Source: Ceriagrion tenellum (taxonomy: Eukaryota > Arthropoda > Insecta > Odonata > Coenagrionidae). Taken from it: 64,000 bases of DNA. The position numbers and the translations under genes are program-made. The notes beneath the pieces were generated by a model that did not search any database, was not told the DNA's origin, and worked only from the letters and a program-made list of their open reading frames with translations. The stretch is from the NCBI GenBank assembly GCA_963169105.1, contig OY720634.1, forward strand, positions 113,310,430 through 113,374,429, given 5' to 3'. Each line of letters opens with the position of its first letter. Position 1 is the stretch's first letter. Positions 11,874-24,059 of this stretch are shown one piece after another.

Positions 11874-14500
11874 CAGTGGTTCCCAACCTTTTGTGGCCCA
11901 CCTCCTCTTTCTGAAGGTTGACTAACACCTATCGCCCCCTTTTCATTTTCATTGTATGCCTAATTTTAATTTGAAGTAAAGTGTAAATAATAAAGCAGTT
12001 TTATTATTTTAAACCATTTTACTACCGTATATAAAAACAACCAAAACATTTTTATCCGGTCACTCTTAAATAAAATAGAAAAAATTAAAATGTATATTTT
12101 TACAGATTGTTTTAAGAACAAAGAAGTGAAATAATTAACTTAGATCACCAACGCACATTTAAAAAACAGGAGTACATGTTTTCATTTTTAAATTGGAATC
12201 TGGAAAATTTAAGAAAGTTGACAGATAAAATGGAAATTGGACAGTTAAATTGGAAAAATAAATGAAAGTTTGAAAACTTTGTTATGGATTTATTTTACCT
12301 TTTCAATGGCTGCCTTGTGCTTGGTGGATTTTAGTTAAAGCTTGAATATCCGGCTTTATTTCGACAAGTTCAGTTGCAAGTGTCCTTTGAGGCAAATGTC
12401 CAACTTATTTCTTTGTTTTGTGAGGAGCTGGACAACAGAACTAAATCCTTTTTCAACTAAATGTGTTGATGGGAACGAGATGAGAAGTGGTTCAGTTTTT
12501 CCCCACAGTTGTGGATAAGTGTCAATAAGCTACACCTAGGCTAACTCGTAACCGCTCTGCTTGAAAATGATTTTCGCCTCACAGTCATACTTTAGATCTA
12601 GAAACTCCATCTGCAAAGAGTTATCAAGCTTATCCACAGCTTCAAGCGAGAATGGATCTAGAATCCAATCCGGAATTTGTAACTTGGTCAAATCTAGATT
12701 ACACCTCAGTTTTTAACTGGTCAAGGTGATCAGTAAAAATTAGGATTTTGTCTTCTGGGAGTTCAGGAGTGGGGTTATCTGACACTGAACACTTTTTAAG
12801 GGTCGGAAACTGAATCAGCTCTTTACGGCCAATATTTACCTTGTGAATATCAAACTTGGCGATGAATGATGAAATAATTCCTTTGGCCTTGATAAGGTTC
12901 ATCTTGTTTCCTTGAAGCCTTATATTGACTTCGTTCACTTTTTCAAAAATACCTGTAAGGTACGCAAATTCCGACTTGCGTTGCTTCAAATTCTCACTTA
13001 AAACAGGATCAGACGTGTCGAGAAACTCAGTAACCGTGGCAAATAATTCGAAGAAACGGCGCAAACAGTTTCCTTTGGAAAGCCACCTCACAGCCGTATG
13101 TAGAAGCAAGCGTTCGAATTCCTCATCATTTTCATGGCAAAGTTGTCGGAACAGACGGTCATTGAGGGAATTAGCTTTGATATTCTTGACACCAGTAATA
13201 ACCAGTTGTAGGGTTTCATGCAGGACACCACTCAATTTTTTCGCAGATAAGTGTTGACGATGAATGACACAGTGAATAGTGATGACCTCTGGCACTTCTT
13301 TCTTAAGGTGGGCTAGAAACCCAGCATGACGACCTGACATGGCAGAAGCACCGTCTGTTGCGCAAGCGCTCACGTTTGTTAGGGGAATCTCTTTTTCCTC
13401 AAAATAATCTTGCACCACTTTAAAAATCGACGATCCCTTCGTATCAGTGATCAAAGTTCTAGCAAACAACATTTCCTCGATAATTTCCTTTTGTTCATTG
13501 ATAAACCTCACATAAGCTAATAAAATTGCTTTGTTATCAAGTGCTTTGTTATCACAGTTGATTCATCAATCTTCAATGCAAATTTACTTTTTTTCAACAA
13601 ATTGGTGAGTTTGGATTCAACGTCCGTGGCCATTTCGTCAATTCGGCTGGAAACAGTATTGTTACTCAAAGGAACCGAATGACTTATCTTGTTTCTAGGG
13701 CCCTCGTCTTGCATGATTTCAACAATTTTTTTGGTAGCCGGTAAAACAAGCTACGAATTTTCTACACAAGCTACAAGCCACATTTAGCAATCAATAAAGA
13801 CACCTCGTAAGAAGCAAGAAGACCTTTGTCAAGATCGGTTGCTCGTTTTTCAAATAATTCTCTCACATTAGCATGTTTATCAGCTTTAGCTTTGAGGTGT
13901 TGAAAATAACTAAGTTCTTTACTCACTTTATCACTGTGTACTCTTGATAAATGATCTTTCTTTCGCGAAGGCTTCATGGCTTCATTACTAGTAAATGTTT
14001 TATCGCACAAAAGACAATGTGTAAACTGCACATTTAGCGGTGACGCGATAAAACCGAATTTGAAATACTCAGCTGAGTATTGACGACACTTCTTCTTCTT
14101 TTAATCCATTGTGCATGAACTTCTACACTTCAAAGCAAACGCACAAAAACAGAAAAGACTCGCATAAAAACTGATGGTGAGGTACACAAAGTCTAATGAA
14201 GACTGGAGACGAATTTAGGTTAATGGCAAGTGTGTTGTGATGGCATGAGGGGGTTGAGTCACCAGTCGGCCGCGCTGAGCAACAACGGGTGAGGACTGTG
14301 GAGAGGTGAGTGCAGTGAACTCGCCGGCTGAGAATAGCCAGTGACTCGTGCTACCCGGCAACTTCTACTGTACACTACTATTTTAATTTTTCCCCCTTTA
14401 AATACTCATCGCCCCCAAATCGCCCCCCACTTATTTATTGCCCCCCTGATAACCCAAATCGCCCACTAGGGGGCGATCGCCCCCAGGTTGGGAACCACTG
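11874..14500 (-). mobile_element. hAT (Charlie-type) DNA transposon, full-length, 2627 bp
   Basis: The element starts with CAGTGGTTCCCAACCT and ends with its exact complement, a 16-bp perfect terminal inverted repeat of the Charlie type. It is flanked by the perfect 8-bp duplication gcttagat. The minus strand carries a transposase gene spanning most of the interior. The GC-rich subterminal region at the right end (14230-14490) lacks coding potential and probably held the promoter side. Both ends and the target duplication are clean, but the coding region has stops and frame changes. It could therefore be mobilised only in trans, if at all. Confidence 0.95.
12325..14111 (-). pseudogene. broken hAT transposase (ZBED5/FAM200-like) gene
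   Basis: The family cuts and pastes hAT DNA in the nucleus. The likely start codon is at 14111-14109 and is followed two codons later by an in-frame stop (14105-14103). Next comes a BED-type zinc finger (CLLC ... HLSRVH, about 13930-14020). The catalytic domain follows with an IDEST block (about 13565), CATDGASAMSGRHAGF (about 13320-13370), the HCVIHRQHLSAK block (about 13240-13275) and RWLSKGNCLRRFFEL (about 13050-13095). The longest open part is 12699-13511 (270 codons). The frame shifts near 13512-13560, where a 15-bp unit containing gataacaaagca is duplicated, and again around 13715-13770. A further stop near 12545 separates the C-terminal hAT dimerisation segment (LISFPSTHLVEKGFSSV, about 12440-12490), which is still recognisable. 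The gene is related to vertebrate domesticated ZBED5/FAM200-type proteins, but here it lies inside an element with intact ends, so it is a transposon gene and not a domesticated one. Confidence 0.9.
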
Positions 14501-14508
14501 GCTTAGAT
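14501..14508. repeat. right target-site duplication of the hAT element
   Basis: An exact second copy of gcttagat (first copy 11866-11873). From 14509 to about 15400 there is AT-rich DNA without a recognisable feature. Confidence 0.95.
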
Positions 14509-15399
14509 GAAGTACTTCGATCTGTGAGCACGTGATTTTATGGCAGATCGGATGGAAAAAGGTGGTCGTCGGTATATTATCGACCACAGTTCCATTTTAC
14601 ATGGAGGCTGGCTCTATTTTGCCTGCAAGTGGGATTTCGAGGCTCCTACTGCCGATTGATGTTGCATCATCACAAGACTGCGAGCGGGTATTAAAAATGT
14701 CAGCAACAAATTAATCTGCCGGAGAGGGACTTACTGTTATCATGTATATATTTATTTTCCCAAGAAATGTTTTTTTGCGGTAAGAGAATAGTTAACGGTA
14801 AGACTAATGATTTTTATAGAACACATTGAATAATAAAAAATAAAATAATTCTCATAATTAATAAAATTTAGAGATATTTAATGGAATTCGTGCTATCATA
14901 AAAATCCATGAATTCCAATGCAACTTGAAGAGGATGGTGTACCAACATATCGATTACAGAAATTAGGCGATTTTCGAAATACATTTTTACTTCCGCCGTT
15001 ATTTTTTGTAAAAAAACGGGATAATGAATAAGGAGAACACTTCCCTAAAAAGGCAATACAAATCGAGACTCGCCATTTCCATGAAAGACAAATAATATGC
15101 AATTGCCTAAATATGAGCATAGGATTACCCTAAGATTTGTCAGGAGTGTCTCGAGCGGAGCCGAAACAGACTTTTTTTTTCAGCGATTAGTGACTCACGG
15201 TGGAACGTTTCACCCAATCATAATTTACACTTTTTCGGCTCACTGTTTGTAATTTTTTCCCAGTGTTCTTTGCGTCAACTTTTGTTTCCACTCCAATACT
15301 AAATCAAATAAAATTACAACCCTGTCGAAGAATACAGTGATCTTACGGAAAGCAATAAAGTGTCCACGATCAACATACGCCCTTTTACCAGCAAAATAC

Positions 15400-16465
15400 A
15401 GACTTAATGTATTTGCCTCACAGAAGATACGAACTTTACTTGTTCCTGAACCATCTCAACTCCCAACACCCAGCCATAAGGTTTACTATGGAGATTGAAG
15501 AACAGGGACAGCTACCATTCCTGGATGTTATGGTCAGCAGAGGAACCAATGGGAAATTAGAACATGCAGTGTACCGAAAAGAAACGTACACCGACCGATA
15601 CCAAAATGCTGGTTCACACCACCATCTTGCGCAGGAAATGTCATCAATTAACACTGCTGCAAAGGGCCTATAGCATTGATCTGACCAAATTACTCCCAGT
15701 TGAGAAACGAAAACTGACTGAAGCCCTGGAGAAGAATGGCTATTCCACAAGATTATTCCTGAAAAGGGCCGCCAGGTTAAAGAAGAGGAGAGAAATAAAA
15801 CAGTTTAATCAACCGACCAAGAGGAGAAACTCTCAGCCTATGCCACCATCCCCTACATTGTAGGAACATCGGAAACAATTGGCAGAATTTTGAAGAAAGA
15901 CGACATAGTAACAAGGTTCTCCACCACTAAGAAAATCGGTGGCATTACTCCGAATACAAAATAGCGGATTCCCAATGCCATGAAAGAGGGAGTTTAGAAG
16001 GTAAACTGTCCTTGTGGGGAATTCTAAGTGGTTTAGACTGGATCGCATGTAGAGTGAAGGAACCAAAAGGAGAGAGAAAAGAAATAGTTCCACCTCTCAG
16101 CAGTCACCGAGCGTGCCTCGTCCGGGCCTAGCCACTCGATCTGCTCCAAGAAACCGAAGTCCTTGGCGGGGAAAATCGATACTTCCCCCAGTTAATCAGG
16201 GAAGCTATCGATATAACAAAATGCCCCAACAATATGTTCAAAGATGATGGCTACTACCCAACGACGTGGAAAATAGTCCTATCGGAAATCAAAGGGAGAA
16301 AAATAAAAAATGCCACATAAAGTAGTTTTAGCGCCAAAAGTAGCAGCCAATCAGAAGCGACCGACTATACTCTATAAACCCGGCAAAAAGAAGCGCATGC
16401 ATCTTCGACCCGAAGAAGCCTCCAGGATAGGAGGAGAAACATTGTCAGATAAACAACGACGCGGC
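15400..16465 (+). pseudogene. Penelope-like retroelement 1, 3' half (RT C-terminus, GIY-YIG remnant, terminal repeat)
   Basis: The opening frame (15407-15673) contains FLNHLNSQHP, RFTMEIEEQGQLPFLDVMVSR-type and YRKETYTDRY blocks, which are hallmarks of the Penelope reverse-transcriptase C-terminus. After a frame change near 15670 the linker continues with VGTSETIGRILKKDD and TKKIGGI (about 15858-15950). The GIY-YIG endonuclease entry follows near 15985-16035. There the KVNCPCGEF core is kept, but the codons expected to be tyrosines are stops (TAG, TAA), so the nuclease is dead. A C-terminal REAIDITKCPNN block (about 16200-16235) precedes the terminal region, whose end (16405-16450) carries a hammerhead-like motif. 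The catalytic palm is missing upstream, so the copy is 5'-truncated, as is usual for target-primed retroelements. Confidence 0.85.
16405..16450 (+). ncRNA. possible eroded hammerhead-ribozyme motif at a Penelope terminus
   Basis: The order CCGAAGA, then CCTCC, a short loop, GGAGG and GAAAC resembles a hammerhead core (CUGANGA, stem II, GAAA) with a perfect 5-bp stem II and one core change (U to C). Hammerheads are documented in Penelope-like element terminal repeats. I infer it here from position and spacing. The mutated core suggests it does not cleave. Confidence 0.4.
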
Positions 16466-16559
16466 CGGACGCCGGAAGAAGAAATGGAACATATTATCCT
16501 AGGAAAAGAAGCATCTTATTGCAGAGTCAAATGAAAATTATAGGCAGCTACGATATTTG

Positions 16560-17370
16560 AAAATATAAATGAATAAATTTCCCTTGCACGCATTTCCTAC
16601 CTTCAAGCCAATTTAGCTCCGTTCGTGATATTTCAAAAAATGCGATTAAAATAAAATGCTCAGAATATCATTTAGAGACCTCTTAAGTATCTTTGCCACA
16701 ATATGTTTATTCTTTCAAGAATTACTCCTATCTCAAATTAACGATCCACCAGATGAAAGGATTAAAAATTGTTGTAAGATGAAAAGGGTGTAAGATTAAA
16801 AGATTGAAAATTGTTGAATAAACATGATGGGAAAGAGGAGGATGAACAACATTAAGTCGCACGTAGATATTTTTTATTTTAAGGTCACAGTAATATTTGA
16901 AGCTAACGTGCATCGGCAGCCGAGGTTTTCTTGCATTCCACTTCTTTGTACGCCTTTTATGCACCAAGACAGCAGCACCCTAGACGTTTTGGACGATCAC
17001 TCTTTGAAATTTCAGCCGATCCAAACGATGCTAAATCTTGGTGAGAGCAGCAACGGATGTTTCCATCAGGACAGGACGTTTCCCGGAAACATCATCAACA
17101 CATTTCCGCAGCCACCGGAGTGAGAAAGAATCAGCCGACCCACGCCGATAAAAATGTCATTGGCGCCCACCATTTTGGACCTGCCAATTAATTCGTAAGG
17201 AAGGAATGAATGGCGATGGCAATCGTTGGTACGATTTCGCAACTATGTGCAGTGCGAGAGGTATGGGATGGAGATAAATCGCGAGAGGGCAAAAGTGATA
17301 AAATCTGTAGAAGCAAGAAGGCGGAGCATAGTGGGAGATAGAGGAAGGAATAAAGTTGTGCGAAATACAC
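16560..17370. other. no recognisable gene
   Basis: A 99-codon plus frame (16824-17123) overlaps a 79-codon minus frame, and neither shows a domain. Confidence 0.35.
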
Positions 17371-17455
17371 AGTGGAAAAATCATTCGCCTGGACTGGGTC
17401 ACTAGCGGGTGACTCCGTTGAAGTTACTGAGCGGCTAGTTCCGTGGTTCTTTGAG
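17371..17455 (-). mobile_element. SINE family A, internally deleted copy
   Basis: The left part (gaaaaatcattcgcctgg) and right part (gcgggtgactccgt) match the flanks of the 2385-2580 element. The tRNA-like body between them is missing, so the deletion starts just before the B box. Confidence 0.55.
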
Positions 17456-17689
17456 AAGGAATTAAGATGGGAGGGAATCTGATAAAGTCAGTGAGGTTAG
17501 CAGATGATCAAGCATTCAGTTAGCAAGCAGTTCAGGTTAGTCAGTCAGCCTTGGGGTTGCAGTCAATGATCAAAATATAGAGGTGCTGTGTGAAAGGTAT
17601 GGGATAAGATAAAGCATAAGAAGGTAAAAGTTACAAAATTCTCTAGAAGTAAGGAAGCGGAACAGAATATAGGACGGGAGTGCACAAAA

Positions 17690-17870
17690 TAGAGCAAGAC
17701 GAGCAGTTTACGTATCTGGGTAGTATTTTGGAGGAGAATAGGTTTAGTGGTTGGGACATACGATGCAGAATTGCCATGGCTAAAGAAGCATTTTCAAGGA
17801 GGAGGGAATTGATGATGGGGGACTGAGTAGAGAAGTAAAGAAAAGGTTAATGAAAACTAATCGAGCATGT
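17690..17870 (+). pseudogene. non-LTR reverse-transcriptase fragment
   Basis: The plus strand reads FTYLGSILEEN, then IRCRIAMAKEAFSRRRELMMGD, the same block as the minus-strand LINE at 4496-4690 (FNYLGS ... RRRIALAKEVF). The stop after MMGD and the loss of the remainder show it is a decayed scrap. The purine-rich sequence to 18260 may be a continuation that can no longer be read. Confidence 0.6.
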
Positions 17871-18419
17871 CGCCATATAGGTCGGATACTTGGTCATTGC
17901 GAGGGGAGGGTGTAGGTAGACTTGGAACGTTTGAGATGTGGGTGGAGAGAAGGGTGGAGAGAGTGAGCCGGGTGGCGAGAAGGACAAACGTGGAGGTATG
18001 GGATATGGTTGGAGAAGAGAGGAACCTGGCGGCGGATGTTCCGAGGAGGCAGGAGAGTTGGATGGAGGACGGTTTGAAATGAGAGGATGATAGATGGCAG
18101 AACACTAGTGAAGTGTGGAAGAGGAAGAAAAAGGATAGGAATTCTGGACGAAATACGAAGAGGGAGATGATATGCGGATTTTAAGTGGGATCTAATGCCG
18201 AATCGCGTATAGGAGGGAAAATGGAACAATATGCCGGAAATGAGAGAATGAATGAATGAATGAACGATGGAAGCGCGTAGCTTCAATTTGCAGTTGTACG
18301 AAAAGCAGCATTAAATGAGCAGACAATAACTGCATGAGTAGAGATTTCATGATATACAATCGCTCAGCAGTGGCACAACGTCAGACTGTTCACCCCCCTA
18401 GCATGTAAGTGGTTATTCA

Positions 18420-18560
18420 AGCTGTCGACCTCCGCGGCTATAGGATTAATTCCTACTAATCCAGTTTCCTCGGGTTCGAGTCCCGCATGGGCAGGTTTTT
18501 TCATCATCCAGGACATGGATTTTTGTGTTCACCTGTTTTTTGTATTTTGCAACCGACTTA
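18420..18560 (+). mobile_element. tRNA-derived SINE (family B)
   Basis: A B-box gggttcgagtccc (about 18473-18485) sits in a tRNA-like segment. It is followed by the family tail: catccaggacatgga, then tttttgtgttcacctg. The same tail follows the copy at 45815-45960. The A-box region is diverged. Confidence 0.6.
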
Positions 18561-19184
18561 AGGCTTTTATAGAGAGCTATTCACCGCGGCAGATGAAAAT
18601 AAAAAATACACCGTAGTAACTTACGTGTAATGTTTAAACTTTTAATAAAACATCCTTGGCCCATTTCCACCCAGAAATTTTTTTGCGAGTTTTATGAACT
18701 TTTGGTATTTCACTCATATGGTCATATAAAGTACTAATGCAAAATATTTTGGTGATCGTGACCTTGAACGACGCAGTGGTGACAAGTTGATTGTGATAAA
18801 GTTCTGAGTTCCTTGAACCTCCTACAAAGCGACCCTCGTCGCGTTGGAGTGTTTCCATTTGGCTACGATGGGCGGAAATGAGTTAAGTAAAGGAGGAAGG
18901 TCTAATCATCCATGGCGCCATGGATTAAATGAGATAAATAATGATATTACATAATATTTAATAAGATTAAATAATACTGGAACTGACGATGTCACTGGGG
19001 AATTTTGTAATTATTAAGATGCGCTAAAGGTAGGGTCAGTTGAGCAGTTAATACGCCGAAAAATGCCGAAAGAGGAGGCTATGACGCGAAACCATGATTA
19101 TTTACCCAGAAAAGAAAAAAGGCAAAATTAAAGTGTTGGATTGCAGGATTTTCTGGCGAATGCTTAGGATGTATAGACCTCGGG

Positions 19185-19300
19185 TTTACAACCGTGTGAT
19201 GATGGTTTGTGGCACAACGCCTTCGAAACGTCGGTGCCACAACAACCCCCTTAACCAGTTGGAAACCCCAAAGCTCCACATCCAAAATTGAAATAATTTC
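19185..19300 (+). mobile_element. Penelope-type terminal scrap
   Basis: A gtgatgatgg word followed by ttcgaaacgtcggtgccac (19223-19241) matches the terminal signature at 45245-45300 (gacgatgg ... tcgaaacgttggtgcc). No coding part is attached. Confidence 0.4.
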
Positions 19301-19399
19301 CAAATAACACTGCACTGTTCATAAAATACATGGAAAAACTGCGCGTATTAGCCATGTTGCGCGGATCATTATTTTTGAAGAAAAAATAGTGTTCACTTT

Positions 19400-19930
19400 C
19401 TCTCGTCTTCAGTCTTTGGGTGTCGCTCAGTGGGTGGGAGATAGGGCCTCTCCGGTCGGAGGACCTTCTGCGAAAGTCTTCAAAGGGTGCGAGAGGATCC
19501 GGGATCGAGTGTGCGGCGTTTAAAAATGGTCAACTTTCACGAAAGGGAGAGAGAGAGAGAGACCTGCTTTCGAGCGACGAACTCGGAATCGGGATGGGGA
19601 GGAGGAGGGAGAGATTGGTGGCTTGAGGGAGAGTATGGGAGAGTGACGGACGGATGGTGGGAGGATAAGGAGGGGGGAGAAGAGGCGTGCAGATCAAAGC
19701 GGAAATGGATTGGAGGAGGGGAAGAGAGGAGTGGAGCGACGAGGGCAGGGGATGAGGAGGCAAAAGATATCCGGCAAGAGAAGAAGTGTATCGCCCGCCG
19801 AACACAACAATAACCTTTCACTCGCCGAAAACACTCCCAAAAACCTTTCCTTCCAGTCCCTTCTACCGGAGTCACATTCCCGCCCGCCCTTGAAACGTTC
19901 TACTTTTCAAAATTTTGAATGACGCGCGGT
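19400..19930. other. GC-rich, purine-biased patch
   Basis: The sequence is strongly G/A-rich on the plus strand and includes a (GA)n run at 19547-19562. Frames on both strands (up to 112 codons) reflect composition only. It resembles the patches at 37.1-38.0 and 49.6-50.3 kb and could be a promoter or non-coding first exon. Confidence 0.35.
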
Positions 19931-20186
19931 CGATTCCGTACCATAAGGTCCACTTGAAAAGTCCCGACGAACGCGCGATGGTGAAATTCGGGGATTCCCA
20001 CCCATCGCCAAGGTCAGCAATCCGCGAAAGTCATCTCATGCGGGTGGTAGGCCACACACCAACAGCTGGAGTCGAGGTGATACATTCGGGAGGGCCTCGA
20101 AGTATTCAAATTCCAACTATTCTAAGCATTCGAGCCTTTAATACAGCAATATTGTCATATTTTAGTAAATTACTATTATTTTTTAA

Positions 20187-20716
20187 GGTAGTTCGATCAA
20201 AATATCATTTTACCTAGAAATCAATGAATTTGGCCTCATTTTAAAGAAAAATATATCACCCTTCTAATGACACCAAATACTATCGGAGTTATTTGCCAAA
20301 ATATACCAACCCTTTTACATGGAAAATGGTACGTGTATGCACTCCATAGAGACATTTACAAAATGAGGAATTTCTAACACTTAGATGTCGTTAAAAAACT
20401 AACGGCGGGTAGTTTGTATGTTTTCTCGACTATTGTTAAAATTAATAGTATTGTCACCGCAGTGAATGCTTCGGTATCACATAGAAACCTTCGGTTTTGA
20501 TGGAATTTCAAACGCACCGTGCGAAAAAATGATTCAAGTTAAAGACTTATTTAGATATTTTCATTATATTACTTACCAATTCTATCACATAAAAATATTT
20601 ATTGCACCATTAATAATGCAATATTTAATTCATGTGTCCTACAGCTGGTGAAATCAAAACGTATAATTCGAATATGGCCTCTATTATGACTAGGGAACTA
20701 TCTCGCTCGAACTACC
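20187..20716 (-). mobile_element. TTAA-flanked MITE, copy A
   Basis: The copy is bounded by GGTAGTTCGATC at the left and CGCTCGAACTACC at the right. The flank is TTAA at 20183-20186 and TTAC at 20717-20720. It aligns along its whole length, in the opposite orientation, with copy B (39674-40227). For example, the reverse complement of 20600-20645 and the 39745-39800 segment share caccagctgt and aatattgcattattaatgg. No coding capacity. Inverted ends plus TTAA suggest mobilisation by a piggyBac-type transposase. Confidence 0.75.
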
Positions 20717-20734
20717 TTACCTTAAGTACTCTGC

Positions 20735-20835
20735 CAGTAAAGGTAGGTTTTGTTGAATATCAGAGTCTCCTCCCGCTTTTCTACACATTTAGGGGCCTAT
20801 CTTTTTTCGTATCTTTTTTCGCCTCAGCATACATA
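20735..20835 (-). mobile_element. LINE 3' untranslated fragment
   Basis: Blocks such as tcctcccgcttttctacac and gcctcagcatac match the 3' region of the 4.05-5.34 kb LINE in the same orientation. Confidence 0.5.
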
Positions 20836-20839
20836 CAGC

Positions 20840-23800
20840 TCAGTAAACGAATGAAATAAATGTTTTTCTCTCCTGTTACTTTGTCACGATCTTCGGTTTC
20901 CTGAAGAACAAACTCCACGTTTTTCTTGATGCACAGATTCGTTTTCTTCTTCTCCTCCTCTTCCTTACTTCTTCTCCTCCTATCGTTCAGTTTGGATCTT
21001 CTTCTTCGTCCCCTTTCTTCCGATTCCGTTGTAATCAATCTGCCCCTTGTTTAATGAAAAAAAGGAAGGCATCCGACTATCCGAATCATCCGACGCTTTC
21101 GTGTGTTTCCTAGATTCATTCCTAAAGTTTATTGCTTTGCCAGAATATTAGTCTTTTCAACTCAATTCCTTCTTTTTCGCATTTTTACTTTTTGGGAATC
21201 CGTGTTTAGCGCTACCTGGTCCTTGAGTGTAGCAGCATTCATCGTCTGGCTGCTTTCCGATTCGCTTCAATAGCTCATGAAATATCAGTGCCCTGTCAGT
21301 AATTCCGCTAGATGTCGGCTCATTTCAATCATCACCTTCAGTCGTTTCCACATAAAAACTTCGTAATTAGCCTTTCCGATATACCCTATTCTGTGTTAAA
21401 TTTTTTATAGTTAATTTCTCAATATCTTCACTTAAGTTAACGCTTCTAATTTTAACATTTCCGAACATGGCTATCCTGTGCGTTTTTTTGATTTATCTTC
21501 AAAATCCTTTCTTTCACTTCGTATTCAATAGGAAGCGTTGCATAAATTACAGTTTGAGCGTCATAAGTTACTAAGCTTTAGCCATTAGCTATAGGGATTA
21601 AGAGGGATCTTAAGCCTCCATTAGTTCTCTTTGCATTCTGTAATTCAATTTTCTTCCCCAAAACTTGCAGTCAAAGGTCGAAATCGGGATGGATACTGTC
21701 CAATAGACGGTTTGAAGGGTTCCCGTGTATACCATCTCTCTCTGCAGAATCTTTTGAGACCATGAAGTACAGTTTTTACTTTTTTCGTGACTTTTTTGCG
21801 TGTGAGTGGAATTTGACTTTTTCATCGAAAACGATTCCTAAGTAATGATTCTACGCTCCGTTAAGTGTTACATTCGTAGACTTCAACGGTGGGATTTCGT
21901 TTCACCTGTTTTCCAAAAACCATGTGCAGTTTTATTTTTCCTCGGTATTCTGAATTTATATAATATAACGCATGTTGATTCAATGCCATGGCTTGTAGAT
22001 TTCGTAACACATTTTGATGCAAATCACTATTTCTGCAATAGGCCATGAGCGGAGAAAAGATTTCCAAAACTTTTACGAGCATGTTTAAGGGCTGGTGCGA
22101 CAACTGATCCGTGAAGAATAGGACAGTGGGTGCGAGGAGGGAAAATTACGAGGGATAAATCTGGCGCTGGCAAACTCTTGCGAGAAGTTTGCCAGGATGT
22201 GAAGCACTTTCCAATGACCTTTGTGGCGGGCGATTGAACGCACCTGGGAGTTAACCACGTGTTTATTCAGCTCGATTAGGTAGCGGAGCACCGCACAAAA
22301 AAAAGAAGACAGCCGCTCACACAAGTGCTTAACTCCGGCCCACGGAATGGGAGCATATGCACATTCTAACTCCCAGAAGCATTTCCATTTAATCAGGCCA
22401 TAGGATAGGTATGATAACCTCCGTGAAAATTCAGTGACTTTTATTCCCACACGAAAATGCTGGGCTGATGCTGTTGACGCCTAAAAAGTTAACGTTTCTT
22501 TTCGGATTCGTGCCTTAAATCAAACCGACAATGGTGGCATGAAGCAGACCAAAATAAGAGGCACTATACAGCATATGGTCTGTATATGTATTTGACTATT
22601 TCAGACAAAAGAAAACGAATAATCCCATTAAGATTAAGATTTATTATATTGCCTTTGTTTCGTTTCGTATATTACCTTCGTTTAAGTTCTAATACAGCGT
22701 GTTAGCTGATACTGTTTTAGAGTGTGGTTAATAGTTGAAGTGAATATTCTAATTGATTATAAAGAGAAATTGCATTAAAGCAACTTAATATCTTTAATCT
22801 CAAAGTGCTTTAGCACATTTACGTAACAGTAGTTGAAAATATATACATAAAGTCCAGAAATATCCGAATGAGAATTATCCTTCCGAAAAAGTCGAAGGAA
22901 GGATATCGTAATTTACTTACAAGATTGAGCTACGAAGAAACATTGATTTAATTACCAGTTGGTAGATAGTAGAAGTTGATAATGCCCATTAAGGCCACAA
23001 CGAGAGCATTTCGGACGATTTTTCTGTTTTAACTCATATTCTTCATCAAATATGGGACACAAAAAAAGATTTGTGGATAGGCGTGAGGTAACTGCGGCAA
23101 CTACATCGTAAATAATTGAGAAGACAGGGCGCTAAGAGGAAATCATTCGAAAGCAAAATCGATCTAAATATTTGTGATATAAATCTTTTATACGTCAGTA
23201 ATTTTTTGTAAGTAACATAAATCTTTTAAAATCAAAACTTTAGAAGCAGTCCCTTTCTTTGAAATGTCATTTAGCTGTAAAGGTGAGAGCGAACCGTCAA
23301 ACCATAGGAGGTCTACATCTGCATCTCATTTGCCTCATTACAGACAAACCTCTGATCTATAAACAGCTTCTGAACAAAAATCTGAAGACGCAAACATATT
23401 TATCCGCCACTGTCATATTTTTCTGCTCAAAATGTGAACACAGCTATATACATCCGAAGACATAAAACGATTACATTTTTGAAAAAAAATCACGCAAGAT
23501 ATAACCCACTCACTTTAACATGGAAAAAATTACTTTTTTAATTCTATTGCGGAGAAACCTCCAAGTACAACAGCAATACTGGAAATGGTAAATTCATGCA
23601 TTTTTCATTTTTTGACGGCCTACGCGCATTAACACGAGGTCGCAGGAAGTCAACTACTATGATGAATGGGCAAGTCAATAAAATGAGATATTACAAGCTT
23701 GTGAAAAAAATACCGCAAAATAAATAACCATAGTTCTAGGATAATGTGGATGCATTTCTTGGAAACAATTGAAAATAGAGATACTTACGTAAAGCCTGCG

Positions 23801-24050
23801 GCACGCATACTCTTTACGTAATTGCTATGCCCGCGAGCTCTAGTTGATGGGCCGGAATAAGAGCGACTGCAAGTACACCTTCATGCAAGGATATTCATTT
23901 TCCTTCGTTAAATAATCTGCTAAGGGATGTAAATATGAAAATTCTACCTTACACCGATAATGCTGTTCATGTATCGGGGCCCAACAGGGGTGACAGGGAC
24001 TCCTGAATAGCATAAAGAGTTAATGCGTTAAAGGCCAAAGAATTGGTTGC
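20840..24050. other. no recognisable feature over about 3.2 kb
   Basis: This is AT-rich DNA with short unrelated frames on both strands (largest 121 codons, minus, 22085-22450), none with a recognisable domain. A pyrimidine-rich run lies at 20940-21020. Confidence 0.35.
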
Positions 24051-24059
24051 TCAATTTTA

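Noticed and set aside
12699..13511. Domesticated ZBED5/FAM200-like host gene
   Set aside because: It lies inside an element with intact termini and target duplication, and the reading frame is disrupted at the start, middle and end.
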